Shown piece after piece: positions 8,636 through 16,676 of a stretch of DNA of 64,000 nucleotides. The stretch spans positions 3,072,501 through 3,136,500 of the forward strand of contig NZ_CP146343.1 in NCBI RefSeq assembly GCF_037055275.1, written 5' to 3'. The translations under genes were made by a program, and so were the position numbers. The DNA is from Pseudomonas sp. ML2-2023-3 (GTDB lineage: Bacteria; Pseudomonadota; Gammaproteobacteria; Pseudomonadales; Pseudomonadaceae). The notes beneath the pieces are model-generated. The model was given only the letters and a program-made list of their open reading frames with translations, was not told the origin of the DNA and made no database searches. Each line of letters begins with the position of its first letter. Position 1 is the stretch's first letter.

Positions 8636-9529
8636 ATGATCGACATTCGTGGTTTGAGCTACTTCGTTGCAGAGTCTGCAGATCCCGTTCAATGGCAGCG
8701 TTACGCCGAGGACGTGCTCGGGATGATGGTCAGCGAAGCCCCCGGCGGCGGCATGTACGTGAAAATGGATGAGCGTCCGTTTCGCATGCTGATCGTGCCT
8801 GGCGGCGAGTCGCGCTATCTGGCCTCCGGTTGGGAACTGGCCAGCGAAAAGGCATTCAATGCGGCCATCCAGGTACTGGATCAGGCCGACGTGAGCTGGC
8901 GCCACGGTACGGTCGAGCAGTGTGATCAGCGCGGGGTACAAGCGCTGCTGCACGTGACCGACCCTTCGGGCAATCGCCACGAATTGAGCTGGGGCCATCG
9001 CTCAGATTGCCAACCCTTTGTCTCGCCTCAAGGCGTGCCGGGCTTTATCACCGGCGACATGGGCCTGGGGCACACGGTGCTGCCCGCGCCGAATTTCGAC
9101 GCCACCCTGGCGTTTGCCAAGGATGTGCTGGGCTTTGAGTTGTCGGATATTTTCAATTTTCGCCCCGACCCTTCGGCACCGCCGATTCGCATTCACTTTC
9201 TGCATTGCAAAAACAGCCGCCACCACAGCCTGGCCCTGGCCGAATACCCGGTGCCATCAGGCTGCGTGCATGTGATGGTCGAGGTCGAGTCCATGACCGA
9301 AGTGGGCCGCGCCCACGACCGGCATCTGGCCCACGACGTGCAGATGTCGGCCACCCTTGGCCAGCATCTGAACGACCGCATGACGTCGTTTTACATGAAG
9401 ACCCCTTCAGGTTTTGACCTGGAATACGGCTATGGGGGCTTGCTGGTGGATTGGCAGGAACACAGCGCTTTTGAATTCACCCGGGTCAGTCTGTGGGGCC
9501 ATGACTTTTCCGTCGGCCAGCAGCAGTAA
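8636..9529 (+). CDS. Type I extradiol (catecholic) dioxygenase, HsaC/TesB/BphC family
   Basis: The 297-residue two-module VOC protein keeps the iron-ligand triad of the family: His146 in GLGHTVL, His196/His197 in RHHSLAL, and Glu263 in GFDLEYGYGG. Sequence similarity to HsaC, the 3,4-DHSA 4,5-dioxygenase of steroid ring A/B breakdown, is visible throughout, including MSATLGQHLNDRMTSFYMKT and SLWGHDFSVG near the end. It would open a catechol ring next to a hydroxyl using Fe(II) and O2 in the cytoplasm. ATG 8636 was chosen because GAGGAG lies seven bases ahead; a start 15 bases upstream lacks this. It leads the ipdA-ipdB-echA20-ipdC run with a 10-base gap, after the large repeat element. Confidence 0.9.
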   Translation: MIDIRGLSYFVAESADPVQWQRYAEDVLGMMVSEAPGGGMYVKMDERPFRMLIVPGGESRYLASGWELASEKAFNAAIQVLDQADVSWRHGTVEQCDQRGVQALLHVTDPSGNRHELSWGHRSDCQPFVSPQGVPGFITGDMGLGHTVLPAPNFDATLAFAKDVLGFELSDIFNFRPDPSAPPIRIHFLHCKNSRHHSLALAEYPVPSGCVHVMVEVESMTEVGRAHDRHLAHDVQMSATLGQHLNDRMTSFYMKTPSGFDLEYGYGGLLVDWQEHSAFEFTRVSLWGHDFSVGQQQ

Positions 9530-9539
9530 GGAGCACTAG

Positions 9540-10415
9540 ATGAACAAGCAAATGACAGCGGCAGACGTGGTCGGCCAATTGCGTGACGGCATGACCATCG
9601 GCTTTGGCGGCTGGGGGCCACGACGCAAACCCATGGCGATTGTGCGCGAGATCCTGCGCTCGGACGTCAAGGACCTGACCGTGGTGGCCTATGGCGGCCC
9701 GGAAGTCGGCATGCTCTGCGCTGCCGGTAAGGTCAAGAAACTGGTTTTCGGCTTTGCCACCCTCGATGCGATCCCCCTCGAAGCCTATTTTCGCAAGGCT
9801 CGCGAGGCCGGTGAGCTGGAGCTGATGGAGCTGGACGAGGGCATGCTGCAATGGGGCCTGCGCGCCGCCGGCATGCGCTTGCCGTTTTTGCCGACCCGAT
9901 GCGGTCTGGCCACCGATGTCAGCCGCCTGAACCCCGAGATCAAACAGGTGCAGTCGCCGTATGACGATGGTGAGGTGCTGCTGGCGATGCCGGCGCTGAA
10001 TCTGGACATCGCCTTCTTGCATGTCAACGTTGCCGACCGCCTGGGCAATACCCTGGTCACCGGTCCCGATCCGTATTTCGACCATCTGTTCGCCCGTGCC
10101 GCCAAGCAGTGCTTTGTGTCGTGCGAGCGGATTGAGCAGCGCTTGAGCCTGGATGCTGCCCTGGCCCGCTTCAATACCTTCGAACGCTATCTGGTCAGCG
10201 GTGTGGTGCATGCACCCTTTGGTGCGCACCCGACGTCGTGCCCGTCCGATTACGGCTGGGACATGAGCCATTTGAAACGCTACAGCGCCAGTGCCGCCGA
10301 GGAAGGTGGCTGGGAAGGCTATGTAGCCGAGTTTGTGACCCCGGGCGAAAGTGCCTATCAGGCCAGCAATGGCGGTGTCGATCGATTGAGCGCTTTGCCG
10401 CTGCCCGTGTTTTAA
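9540..10415 (+). CDS. ipdA: CoA-transferase-family subunit A, IpdA-like (steroid ring-C hydrolase subunit)
   Basis: The 291-residue protein matches the IpdA branch of family I CoA transferases almost segment for segment (GMTIGFGGWGPRRKPMA, LTVVAYGGPEVGMLC, DEGMLQWGLRAAGMRLPFLP). In mycobacteria and Rhodococcus, IpdA with IpdB forms a heterotetramer that hydrolytically opens the last steroid ring (COCHEA-CoA) instead of transferring CoA. AAGGAG precedes ATG 9540, and the ipdB start is only 12 bases after its stop. Assignment to IpdA rather than to a 3-oxoacid CoA-transferase rests on this similarity and on the ipdB-echA20-ipdC order that follows. Catalytic residues were not mapped. Confidence 0.88.
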   Translation: MNKQMTAADVVGQLRDGMTIGFGGWGPRRKPMAIVREILRSDVKDLTVVAYGGPEVGMLCAAGKVKKLVFGFATLDAIPLEAYFRKAREAGELELMELDEGMLQWGLRAAGMRLPFLPTRCGLATDVSRLNPEIKQVQSPYDDGEVLLAMPALNLDIAFLHVNVADRLGNTLVTGPDPYFDHLFARAAKQCFVSCERIEQRLSLDAALARFNTFERYLVSGVVHAPFGAHPTSCPSDYGWDMSHLKRYSASAAEEGGWEGYVAEFVTPGESAYQASNGGVDRLSALPLPVF

Positions 10416-10426
10416 GGAGCTTGGAC

Positions 10427-11224
10427 ATGACTGCTACTAACGAATTTACCCTGGCTGAATTGTTGATCGTGGCTGCCTGTGAAGCCTGGCGTGGCAACGG
10501 CGAAGTGATTGCTTCGGGCCTGGGCGTGATTCCGCGCCTGGGGGCGAGCCTGGCCAAACTGACCCACAGCCCTGAACTGTTGATGACCGACAGCGAGGCA
10601 TTCCTGGTGGAAGAGCCTATCCCGCTGGGGCCGCGTGGTGATTATGTACCGCGCTACTCGGGCTACCTGTCGTTTGAGCGGGTGTTCGAATGCGTATGGG
10701 GCGGACGCCGCCACGCCATGATCGGCCCGACCCAGATCGATCGCTGGGGCCAGACCAACCTGTCGTGCATTGGCGACTATCAGAAGCCCAAGGTGGCGAT
10801 GCTGGGGGTGCGCGGCTTGCCGGGCAACAGCATCAACCATATCAACTCGTTTTTTGTTCCGGCCCATAACACCCGGGCATTTGTGTCGGGTGAAGTGGAC
10901 ATGGTCTCGGGTGTCGGCTTCAAGCCTGAACGCTGGGAAGAGGGCATGCGCCGCGACCTGATGGACATTCGCCTGATCGTGACCGATCTGTGCGTGATGG
11001 ACTTCGGCGGACCGGATCGCGCCGTGCAGGTGCGCTCCCTGCACCCGGGTGTGAGCTTTGAAGAAGTGCAGGAAAAAACCGGTTTCCCGCTGCTCAAGGC
11101 CGCCGATATCAAGCAAACCGTGGCGCCCACGACGGAGCAACTGGCCCTGATCCGCCGCCTGGACCCCCATGACTATCGCGCAGCCGCGCTCAAGGGCAAT
11201 CCGCCCGGCATTCGTCAGGCCTGA
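10427..11224 (+). CDS. ipdB: CoA-transferase-family subunit B, IpdB-like
   Basis: This 265-residue partner of IpdA starts at ATG 10427 behind AAGGAG. The longer open frame from 10238 lies inside ipdA and is rejected. Recognisable stretches are ELLIVAACEAWRGNGEVIAS, IGPTQIDRWGQTNLSCIG and a long SGVGFKPERWEEGMRRDLMD loop seen in IpdB-type subunits. Together with IpdA it is expected to form the cytoplasmic hydrolase that opens ring C of the steroid nucleus after ring D has been cleaved. It is translated in tight series with ipdA and the crotonase-family gene, 15 bases downstream. Confidence 0.88.
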   Translation: MTATNEFTLAELLIVAACEAWRGNGEVIASGLGVIPRLGASLAKLTHSPELLMTDSEAFLVEEPIPLGPRGDYVPRYSGYLSFERVFECVWGGRRHAMIGPTQIDRWGQTNLSCIGDYQKPKVAMLGVRGLPGNSINHINSFFVPAHNTRAFVSGEVDMVSGVGFKPERWEEGMRRDLMDIRLIVTDLCVMDFGGPDRAVQVRSLHPGVSFEEVQEKTGFPLLKAADIKQTVAPTTEQLALIRRLDPHDYRAAALKGNPPGIRQA

Positions 11225-11239
11225 AGGCAAGGAACTCAC

Positions 11240-12145
11240 ATGAGCCGCGACAGCGAATTTGTACAGCGGGCTGATACCGCTGTGTATGAAACCGAAGAGC
11301 CGGTGCTTTATGGAGTGGCCGATGGTATTGCCACGCTGACCATGAACCGGCCCACCGTGAACAATGCGCAAAACTCGCAGATGACCTATGCCCTGGACGA
11401 TGCCTTTCGCCGCGCCGTGAATGACGACGCGGTGAAGGTCATCGTGCTGCGCGGCAATGGCAAGCACTTCTCGGCGGGGCATGACATCGGCACCCCCGGG
11501 CGCGATATCAACAAACAGTTCGACCGCGCCAGCCTGTGGTGGGATCACACCAACAAACCGGGTGGCGAGTACCTGTATGCCCGGGAGCAGGAGGTGTACC
11601 TGGGCATGTGTCGGCGCTGGCGCGAATTGCCCAAGCCGACCATCGCCATGGTCCAGGGTGCGTGCATTGCCGGTGGTTTGATGCTGGCGTGGGTCTGCGA
11701 TTTGATCGTGGCCAGTGACGATGCCTTCTTTCAGGATCCGGTGGTGCGCATGGGCATTCCGGGGGTGGAGTATTTTGCCCATCCCTACGAACTCAATCCG
11801 CGAATAGCCAAGGAATTTTTGTTCACCGGGGATCGCATGAGCGCCGAGCGTGCCTATCAGATGGGCATGGTCAATCGCCTCTTTGCCCGCGAAGCACTGG
11901 AAACGGGCACCTATGCGCTGGCAGCGGCGATTGCCAGGCAGCCGCGCATGGGCCTGGCGCTGACCAAGCAGGCGATCAATCACGTTGAAGATTTGCAAGG
12001 CAAGCGCACGGCGATGGATGCGGTGTTTGCCTGGCATCACTTTGCCCATAGTCATAACGAGTTGCTGTCGGGTGACAAGCTTGGGGGCTACGACGCCAAG
12101 GCCATGATCGAAGCGAACAAGACGGCTGCGGGAGAGGGTCGATGA
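11240..12145 (+). CDS. echA20: Enoyl-CoA hydratase/isomerase family protein, EchA20-like ring hydrolase
   Basis: A 301-residue crotonase-fold protein. The CoA-binding segment LRGNGKHFSAGHDIGTPG and the second oxyanion segment GACIAGGLMLAWVCDLIVAS are present. An insert between them (DINKQFDRASLWWDHTNKPG) makes it longer than ordinary enoyl-CoA hydratases (about 260). Location between ipdAB and ipdC is the order seen in actinobacterial steroid clusters, where EchA20 hydrolytically opens ring D of HIEC-CoA. The stop overlaps the next start as ATGA. Fold assignment is certain; the EchA20 role rests on neighbours and length. Confidence 0.8.
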   Translation: MSRDSEFVQRADTAVYETEEPVLYGVADGIATLTMNRPTVNNAQNSQMTYALDDAFRRAVNDDAVKVIVLRGNGKHFSAGHDIGTPGRDINKQFDRASLWWDHTNKPGGEYLYAREQEVYLGMCRRWRELPKPTIAMVQGACIAGGLMLAWVCDLIVASDDAFFQDPVVRMGIPGVEYFAHPYELNPRIAKEFLFTGDRMSAERAYQMGMVNRLFAREALETGTYALAAAIARQPRMGLALTKQAINHVEDLQGKRTAMDAVFAWHHFAHSHNELLSGDKLGGYDAKAMIEANKTAAGEGR

Positions 12146-13236
12146 GCGAGTACCTGAAAACGGCGTTGACCGATGGGTTGGGCTGTCGCTACCCCATCGT
12201 GCAAACCGCGATGGGCTGGGTGGCAGACGCCAATCTGGTGATCGCCAGTACCCGGGCCGGAGCCTTCGGGTTTTTGGCGGGTGCGACCCTTGCTGCGGAT
12301 CAGCTGGAGGCTGAAATCAAGCGGGTGATCGAGGCCACCGGGGGCAGTAACTTCGGTCTCAATTTCCATATGTTCCAGGAAAACGCCGCGCAGTGCGTGG
12401 ACCTGGCCATTGAGTACCGCTTGCGCGCTGTCAGTTATGGGCGTGGTCCGGACCGCCAGACCATCGACCGTTTCAAAAAGGCCGGGGTGCTGTGTATCCC
12501 GACCGTGGGCGCGCTCAAGCACGCGATCAAAGCCGTTGAATTGGGCGCGGACATGATCACCGTGCAGGGCGGCGAAGGCGGCGGGCATACCGGAGGCGTG
12601 CCGAGCACCATTTTGCTGCCGCAAGTGCTGGATGCGGTGCGGGTACCGGTGATTGCGGCGGGTGGCTACTCCACCGGGCGCGGACTGGCAGGCGCCCTGG
12701 CCAGCGGTGCGGCCGGGATTGCAATGGGCACGCGCTTCCTGATGACCCAGGAATCGCCCACGCCCCTTGCCACCCTGGAGCGCTATGTAAAAGTCGCCGA
12801 TCCCCAACGTATCCGCGTCACCACCGCGGTGGACGGCATGCGCCACCGGATGATCGAGAACGCGTTCATCAATCGTCTGGAAAAGGCCAGCGCCTTTGGC
12901 CGTCTTCGAATTGCCCTGGGCAGTGCCTGGCACTGGAAGCAACAGACCGGCATGAGCCTGGGGCATATGCTTGGCGTGTTCGTCCAGTCGGTGAAGGAAG
13001 ACCCCGGTGCCCTGTCGCAAACCGTGATGGCGGCCAACCAGCCGGTACTGCTGCAGCGCTCGATGGTGGATGGCGTACCGGATGAAGGGATTCTGCCGTG
13101 CGGGCAAGTGGCGGCGGCGATTGGCGATCTGAAAAGCTGCCAGGACCTGATCGACGAGATGGTGCAAGAGGCGGAGCGCTGCCTGATGGCGGTAAACATG
13201 CGTCATAAGGGATTGGGCGACCGGTATCAGCGTTGA
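12142..13236 (+). CDS. ipdC: Nitronate monooxygenase-like flavoprotein, IpdC-like
   Basis: The 364-residue FMN TIM-barrel protein contains PIVQTAMGWVADANLV at the N-terminus, closely resembling the corresponding IpdC segment, and the family phosphate-binding motif GGEGGGHTG near residues 143-151. IpdC homologues are required for the C-ring oxidation step that precedes ring opening in steroid catabolism. True nitronate monooxygenases share the fold but not this gene context. It overlaps echA20 by 4 bases and is the last gene of the plus-strand cluster; a REP pair follows 13 bases downstream, facing the convergent SDR gene. Confidence 0.85.
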   Translation: MSEYLKTALTDGLGCRYPIVQTAMGWVADANLVIASTRAGAFGFLAGATLAADQLEAEIKRVIEATGGSNFGLNFHMFQENAAQCVDLAIEYRLRAVSYGRGPDRQTIDRFKKAGVLCIPTVGALKHAIKAVELGADMITVQGGEGGGHTGGVPSTILLPQVLDAVRVPVIAAGGYSTGRGLAGALASGAAGIAMGTRFLMTQESPTPLATLERYVKVADPQRIRVTTAVDGMRHRMIENAFINRLEKASAFGRLRIALGSAWHWKQQTGMSLGHMLGVFVQSVKEDPGALSQTVMAANQPVLLQRSMVDGVPDEGILPCGQVAAAIGDLKSCQDLIDEMVQEAERCLMAVNMRHKGLGDRYQR

Positions 13237-13248
13237 GTGACACAACCT

Positions 13249-13336
13249 GTGGGAGCCTGGCTTGCCTGCGATGCAGGCGCTGCGTTCTGGCAGGCAAGCT
13301 GGGTGGATGCCATCGCGAGCAAGCCGGCTCCCACAG
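13249..13336. repeat. REP pair, TGTGGGAGC family
   Basis: TGTGGGAGCCTGGCTTGC and its complement GCAAGCCGGCTCCCACAGG bracket about 50 bases. It lies between two convergent genes. A close relative is at 49247-49333 and a single arm at 39555-39577. Confidence 0.85.
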
Positions 13337-13339
13337 GGG

Positions 13340-14107
13340 TCAGGACAGAAACCCGCCATCCACATTCAGCGAAACCCCGGTGGTGTAGCTCGAGGCATCG
13401 CTGGCCAGGTACAGCACTGCACCGGCCATTTCACTGGGGGCGGCAACGCGTTTGAGCGGGATATGTTGCAGGACTGACTTGAGGATGGCGTCATTGCTGA
13501 CCAGTGCCGAAGCAAATTTGGTGTCGGTCAGGCCCGGCAGCAGTGCGTTGCAGCGGATACCGTAGGCGGCACATTCCTTGGCAAACACTTTGGTCATGTT
13601 GATCACCGCGGCCTTGGTCATCGAGTACACCCCCTGGAACTCACCCGGTGTGACGCCGTTGATCGAGGCCACGTTGATGATGCTGCCACCGCCGTGCTCG
13701 CGCATCAGCTTGCCGGCCTCGACCGACATGAAGAAATAACCCCGAATGTTCACGTCGACGGTTTTCTGGAAGGCCACCGGGTCGGTGTCCAGTACGTGGC
13801 AGAACTGCGGGTTGGTGGCGGCGTTGTTGACCAGGATATCGATGCGCCCAAAATCTTCGCGGATGCGCGCAAAGGTGCGGGTGATGTGTTCCATTTCGCC
13901 GATATGGCAGGCAATGGCTGTTGCCTTGCCGCCATCGGCGATGATTCCGTCGGCTACAGGCTGGCAGCCTTCGAGTTTGCGGCTGGAGACAATGACGTGG
14001 GCACCTTGCTGGGCCAGCAGCCGGGCAATGGCCTCGCCGATACCGCGGCTGGCACCGGAAACAAAAGCGATTTTTCCATCAAGGTCGAACAGTTGAGTCC
14101 TGGACAT
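13340..14107 (-). CDS. SDR family oxidoreductase
   Basis: A classical 255-residue short-chain dehydrogenase. The cofactor-binding motif SGASRGIGEAIA is at residues 17-28, NNAA near 93, and the catalytic pair is in YSMTKAA with the upstream serine in VASINGV. It is followed by the C-terminal NVDGGFLS. Members of this group oxidise or reduce hydroxyacyl or sterol-type hydroxyl groups with NAD(P). It lies 23 bases downstream of the phosphotransferase gene, so the two form one minus-strand unit. This pair belongs to the conserved Pseudomonas backbone and is not necessarily part of the steroid cluster that converges on it. Substrate unknown. Confidence 0.9.
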   Translation of the reverse strand: MSRTQLFDLDGKIAFVSGASRGIGEAIARLLAQQGAHVIVSSRKLEGCQPVADGIIADGGKATAIACHIGEMEHITRTFARIREDFGRIDILVNNAATNPQFCHVLDTDPVAFQKTVDVNIRGYFFMSVEAGKLMREHGGGSIINVASINGVTPGEFQGVYSMTKAAVINMTKVFAKECAAYGIRCNALLPGLTDTKFASALVSNDAILKSVLQHIPLKRVAAPSEMAGAVLYLASDASSYTTGVSLNVDGGFLS

Positions 14108-14130
14108 GCTGATTCCTTGTGATCTCGGGC

Positions 14131-15198
14131 TTAGAGGCTGGAGCGGCCAATGACGTTGAGGCTCATGTGCTCAAGCAGGGCGTTCATCTGTACGAATTGC
14201 GCGAAACGTTTGTCCCGGGTCTGGCCGTGGAAGTAGCGGTAGTAGATCTGCTGGACGATACCCGCCAGACGGAACAGGCCGTAGGTGTAGTAGAAATCGT
14301 AGTTGTCGATCTCGATTCCCGAGCGCTCAGCGTAGTAATCAACGAACTCGCGGCGGGTCAACATACCGGGGGCGTTGCTCGGCTGGCGCCGCATTTGTTG
14401 GATCGGGGCCGGGTCGTCGGCTTCAATCCAGTAGGCGAGGGTGTTGCCCAGGTCCATCAGCGGATCACCCAGGGTGGTCAGTTCCCAGTCCAGCACGCCG
14501 ATGATCTGCATCGGGTCGGCGGGATCGAGGATCACGTTATCGAAGCGGTAGTCGTTGTGGATGATGCCTGGGGTCGGGTGATCGGCTGGCATGTTGGTCT
14601 GCAACCAGTCCTTGACCGCCTCCCAGCGCGGCGCATCGGGGGTCAGGGCTTTTTCGTAGCGCTCGCTCCAGCCGCTGATCTGACGTTGCACGTAGCCCTG
14701 GGGCTTACCCAGATCACCCAGGCCACAGGCGTTGTAATCAACGCGATGCAATTCGACCAGCGTGTCGATAAAACGCTTGCACAGTGTTCGGGTGGCGTCG
14801 GCATCCAATGCCAGTTCCTGGGGCAGATCAGAGCGCAGGATGATGCCCTTGACCCGCTCCATGACATAGAACTCGGAGCCGATCAGGTTTTCGTCGGTGC
14901 AATGGGCATAGGCCTTGGGGCAGTAGGGGAAGGCGTCCTTGAGCTGAATAAGGATGCGAAACTCGCGGCCCATGTCGTGGGCAGACTTGGCTTTGTGCCC
15001 AAAGGGCGGGCGGCGCAGCACCAGCTCTTTGCCCGGGTAGTCAATCAGGTAGGTCAGGTTGGAAGCACCGCCGGGGAACTGGCTGATCGTGGGTGTCCCC
15101 TCAAGGTCCGGGATCTGGGCCTTGAGGTAAGGATCAATGCGGTTGGCGTCGAGTTCTTCGCCAGGGCGGATGCGGGTGGACGAGTCGGTAAGCGCCAT
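14131..15198 (-). CDS. Phosphotransferase (APH/choline-kinase-like) family protein
   Basis: This 355-residue kinase-fold protein has the Brenner motif HNDYRFDN and the metal-binding DWELTTLGDP, typical of the APH branch that is also fused to human acyl-CoA dehydrogenases ACAD10/11. Those eukaryotic enzymes phosphorylate 4-hydroxyacyl-CoAs before dehydration, so a 4-hydroxy-acid role is an attractive inference given the SDR partner. No acyl-CoA dehydrogenase gene is next to it in this window. Antibiotic resistance is unlikely because the resistance-enzyme features are not evident and the context is metabolic. Confidence 0.85.
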   Translation of the reverse strand: MALTDSSTRIRPGEELDANRIDPYLKAQIPDLEGTPTISQFPGGASNLTYLIDYPGKELVLRRPPFGHKAKSAHDMGREFRILIQLKDAFPYCPKAYAHCTDENLIGSEFYVMERVKGIILRSDLPQELALDADATRTLCKRFIDTLVELHRVDYNACGLGDLGKPQGYVQRQISGWSERYEKALTPDAPRWEAVKDWLQTNMPADHPTPGIIHNDYRFDNVILDPADPMQIIGVLDWELTTLGDPLMDLGNTLAYWIEADDPAPIQQMRRQPSNAPGMLTRREFVDYYAERSGIEIDNYDFYYTYGLFRLAGIVQQIYYRYFHGQTRDKRFAQFVQMNALLEHMSLNVIGRSSL

Positions 15199-15342
15199 GT
15201 TTATCTCTTCTGCTTATATTTGTGGCCTGACAACATTCGTTAATTTAATGGGCAACCAGGGCAGGCGCAGCCTTAATAGGCACGGGTGTTAATGGGGGAT
15301 CAGCTCCCTTGATAACCATTGCCTGAGTGAAGCACAGGACAA

Positions 15343-15371
15343 AAAAAACCGAAGCGCGTGGGCTTCGGTTC
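15343..15371 (-). terminator. Rho-independent terminator after the SCP2 gene
   Basis: On the minus strand CCGAAGCCCACGCGCTTCGG is followed by a run of eight T. It sits 18 bases after the SCP2-domain gene and would separate it from the phosphotransferase-SDR unit. Confidence 0.85.
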
Positions 15372-15388
15372 TGGGTGTTGCCGGTGGC

Positions 15389-15703
15389 TTAGGCCGGGAA
15401 CAGTTCGCTCAGCTTCATGGCCAGCATCATGTCGCCTTCAGCGCGCAGCTTGCCGCCCATGAAAGCTTGCATGCCGTCGGTTTCGCCGCTGACGATGCCT
15501 TCCAGGGTTTCGCCGTCCATGACCAGAGTGACCTGGGCGTCCGGGTTTTCGCCTTCCTTCAGTTCACAGGTGCTGTCTTTGACGATCAGCGAGAAGTGTT
15601 TGTCTTCATCAATGCGAAAACCAAATACCAGGTCCAGGCCTGCAGCAGCGGCTGGGTTGAATTTGGCTTTCATTGCTTGAACGGCATCAGCTACAGAAGT
15701 CAT
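15389..15703 (-). CDS. SCP2 sterol-binding domain protein
   Basis: A complete 104-residue stand-alone SCP2 domain, with the hydrophobic-pocket pattern GLDLVFGFRIDEDKHFSLIVKD-type strands and an acidic C-terminal helix ending ELFPA. Such proteins bind acyl chains, lipids or acyl-CoA in the cytoplasm and have no catalytic residues of their own. It lies 57 bases after the histidine-phosphatase gene and is closed by a terminator, so those two genes are probably cotranscribed. The linkage with SDR and APH-like genes suggests a conserved fatty-acyl function. The name sterol-binding refers to the family and is not evidence of a link to the steroid cluster. Confidence 0.9.
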   Translation of the reverse strand: MTSVADAVQAMKAKFNPAAAAGLDLVFGFRIDEDKHFSLIVKDSTCELKEGENPDAQVTLVMDGETLEGIVSGETDGMQAFMGGKLRAEGDMMLAMKLSELFPA

Positions 15704-15760
15704 GGTTCGATCCTTATATAGGGTGGTTTACAGCGGCCCGAGGGCCGCGGTTGCCGACGC

Positions 15761-16471
15761 TCATCGATAGGTGATGAGTGACGGCGTCTTCAACAGTTGC
15801 AAATGCACATGACTGTTGAAGGAAGCCAGGGTTGCCTCGTTGCCATGGAACTTGAGCTGGCTGAGCGAGGTATTGACAATTTGCCAGCCGAGCTTGAAAG
15901 CATCGGTGGGCGCAATGCGGGTCAGGCTGTGGATCAGGGCGGTAATGGTGCCGGCAGACGTGAACACGACAATGTTCTGCTGGCTTTTGGCAAGTTCAAG
16001 AATGCGGTTGAGCCCCGCTTGAACCCGCTCGACAAACCCCATCCAGGTTTCCAGACCGGGGGTGTCCCAGCTACCGCTGAGCCAGCGGTCGATGATCCGT
16101 TCAAAGATGCGCTGGAACTCGGCCGGGTTGCACGCGGCATCGCTCATGATCGCCAGCGCCTCAGGCTCCTCTGGCAGCAAGCCGGGAAGCAGGGCTTCGA
16201 GTATGGCGAATGCATCGAATTCGTTGAATGAGGCGTCGGTTTCAAGTTCAGGGATGGGCAGCCCGGCTGCATTGATCTGTGCCAGGGCATGGCGCGCGGT
16301 GTCCTGCTGGCGTGACAGGTCGCCTGACAGGCAACGGTCAAAGCGCAGGCCCAGGTCGGCCAGATGCCGACCGGCAATTTGTGCCTGCAGCACGCCCAGG
16401 GGTGACAGCACGTCGTAGTCGTCTGCACCGAAGGAGGCCTGGCCATGTCGTATCAAATAGATGCTGCCCAC
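15761..16471 (-). CDS. Histidine phosphatase family protein
   Basis: A 236-residue phosphoglycerate-mutase-fold protein. The nucleophile motif LIRHGQASFG occurs at residues 6-15 and the second histidine lies in the FTSAGTITALIH region near residues 170-182, where the usual sequence is modified from SHGG to TSAG; the canonical second catalytic histidine is therefore not obvious. It starts at ATG 16471, divergent from sohB 205 bases away, and is followed by the SCP2 gene. Substrate not identifiable; family members range from sugar phosphatases to regulators. Confidence 0.85.
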   Translation of the reverse strand: MGSIYLIRHGQASFGADDYDVLSPLGVLQAQIAGRHLADLGLRFDRCLSGDLSRQQDTARHALAQINAAGLPIPELETDASFNEFDAFAILEALLPGLLPEEPEALAIMSDAACNPAEFQRIFERIIDRWLSGSWDTPGLETWMGFVERVQAGLNRILELAKSQQNIVVFTSAGTITALIHSLTRIAPTDAFKLGWQIVNTSLSQLKFHGNEATLASFNSHVHLQLLKTPSLITYR

Positions 16472-16676
16472 GTCCGCGTCATTCCGGTCCGCTGAAAGTC
16501 AGGCGAGGTTAGGAGGATGGCAAGTGGCTGTCAATGAAAAAACATACGCTTGTTTGAATTCCTCCTGAGACTGAATGCGAGGCGTTTCACGGCTGGCAGG
16601 CCCCGGTTGGCGCCGGTATGCTGGTTGCCATTGCGCAGCCCTGACCCGAGGGCTGCAGACGTTTTAAGGAGAGGCT

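Noticed and set aside
10412..12055. 547-residue minus-strand frame opposite ipdB and echA20
   Set aside because: It covers two well-supported genes, has no recognisable domain and has low-complexity His/Gln/Ala composition typical of shadows.
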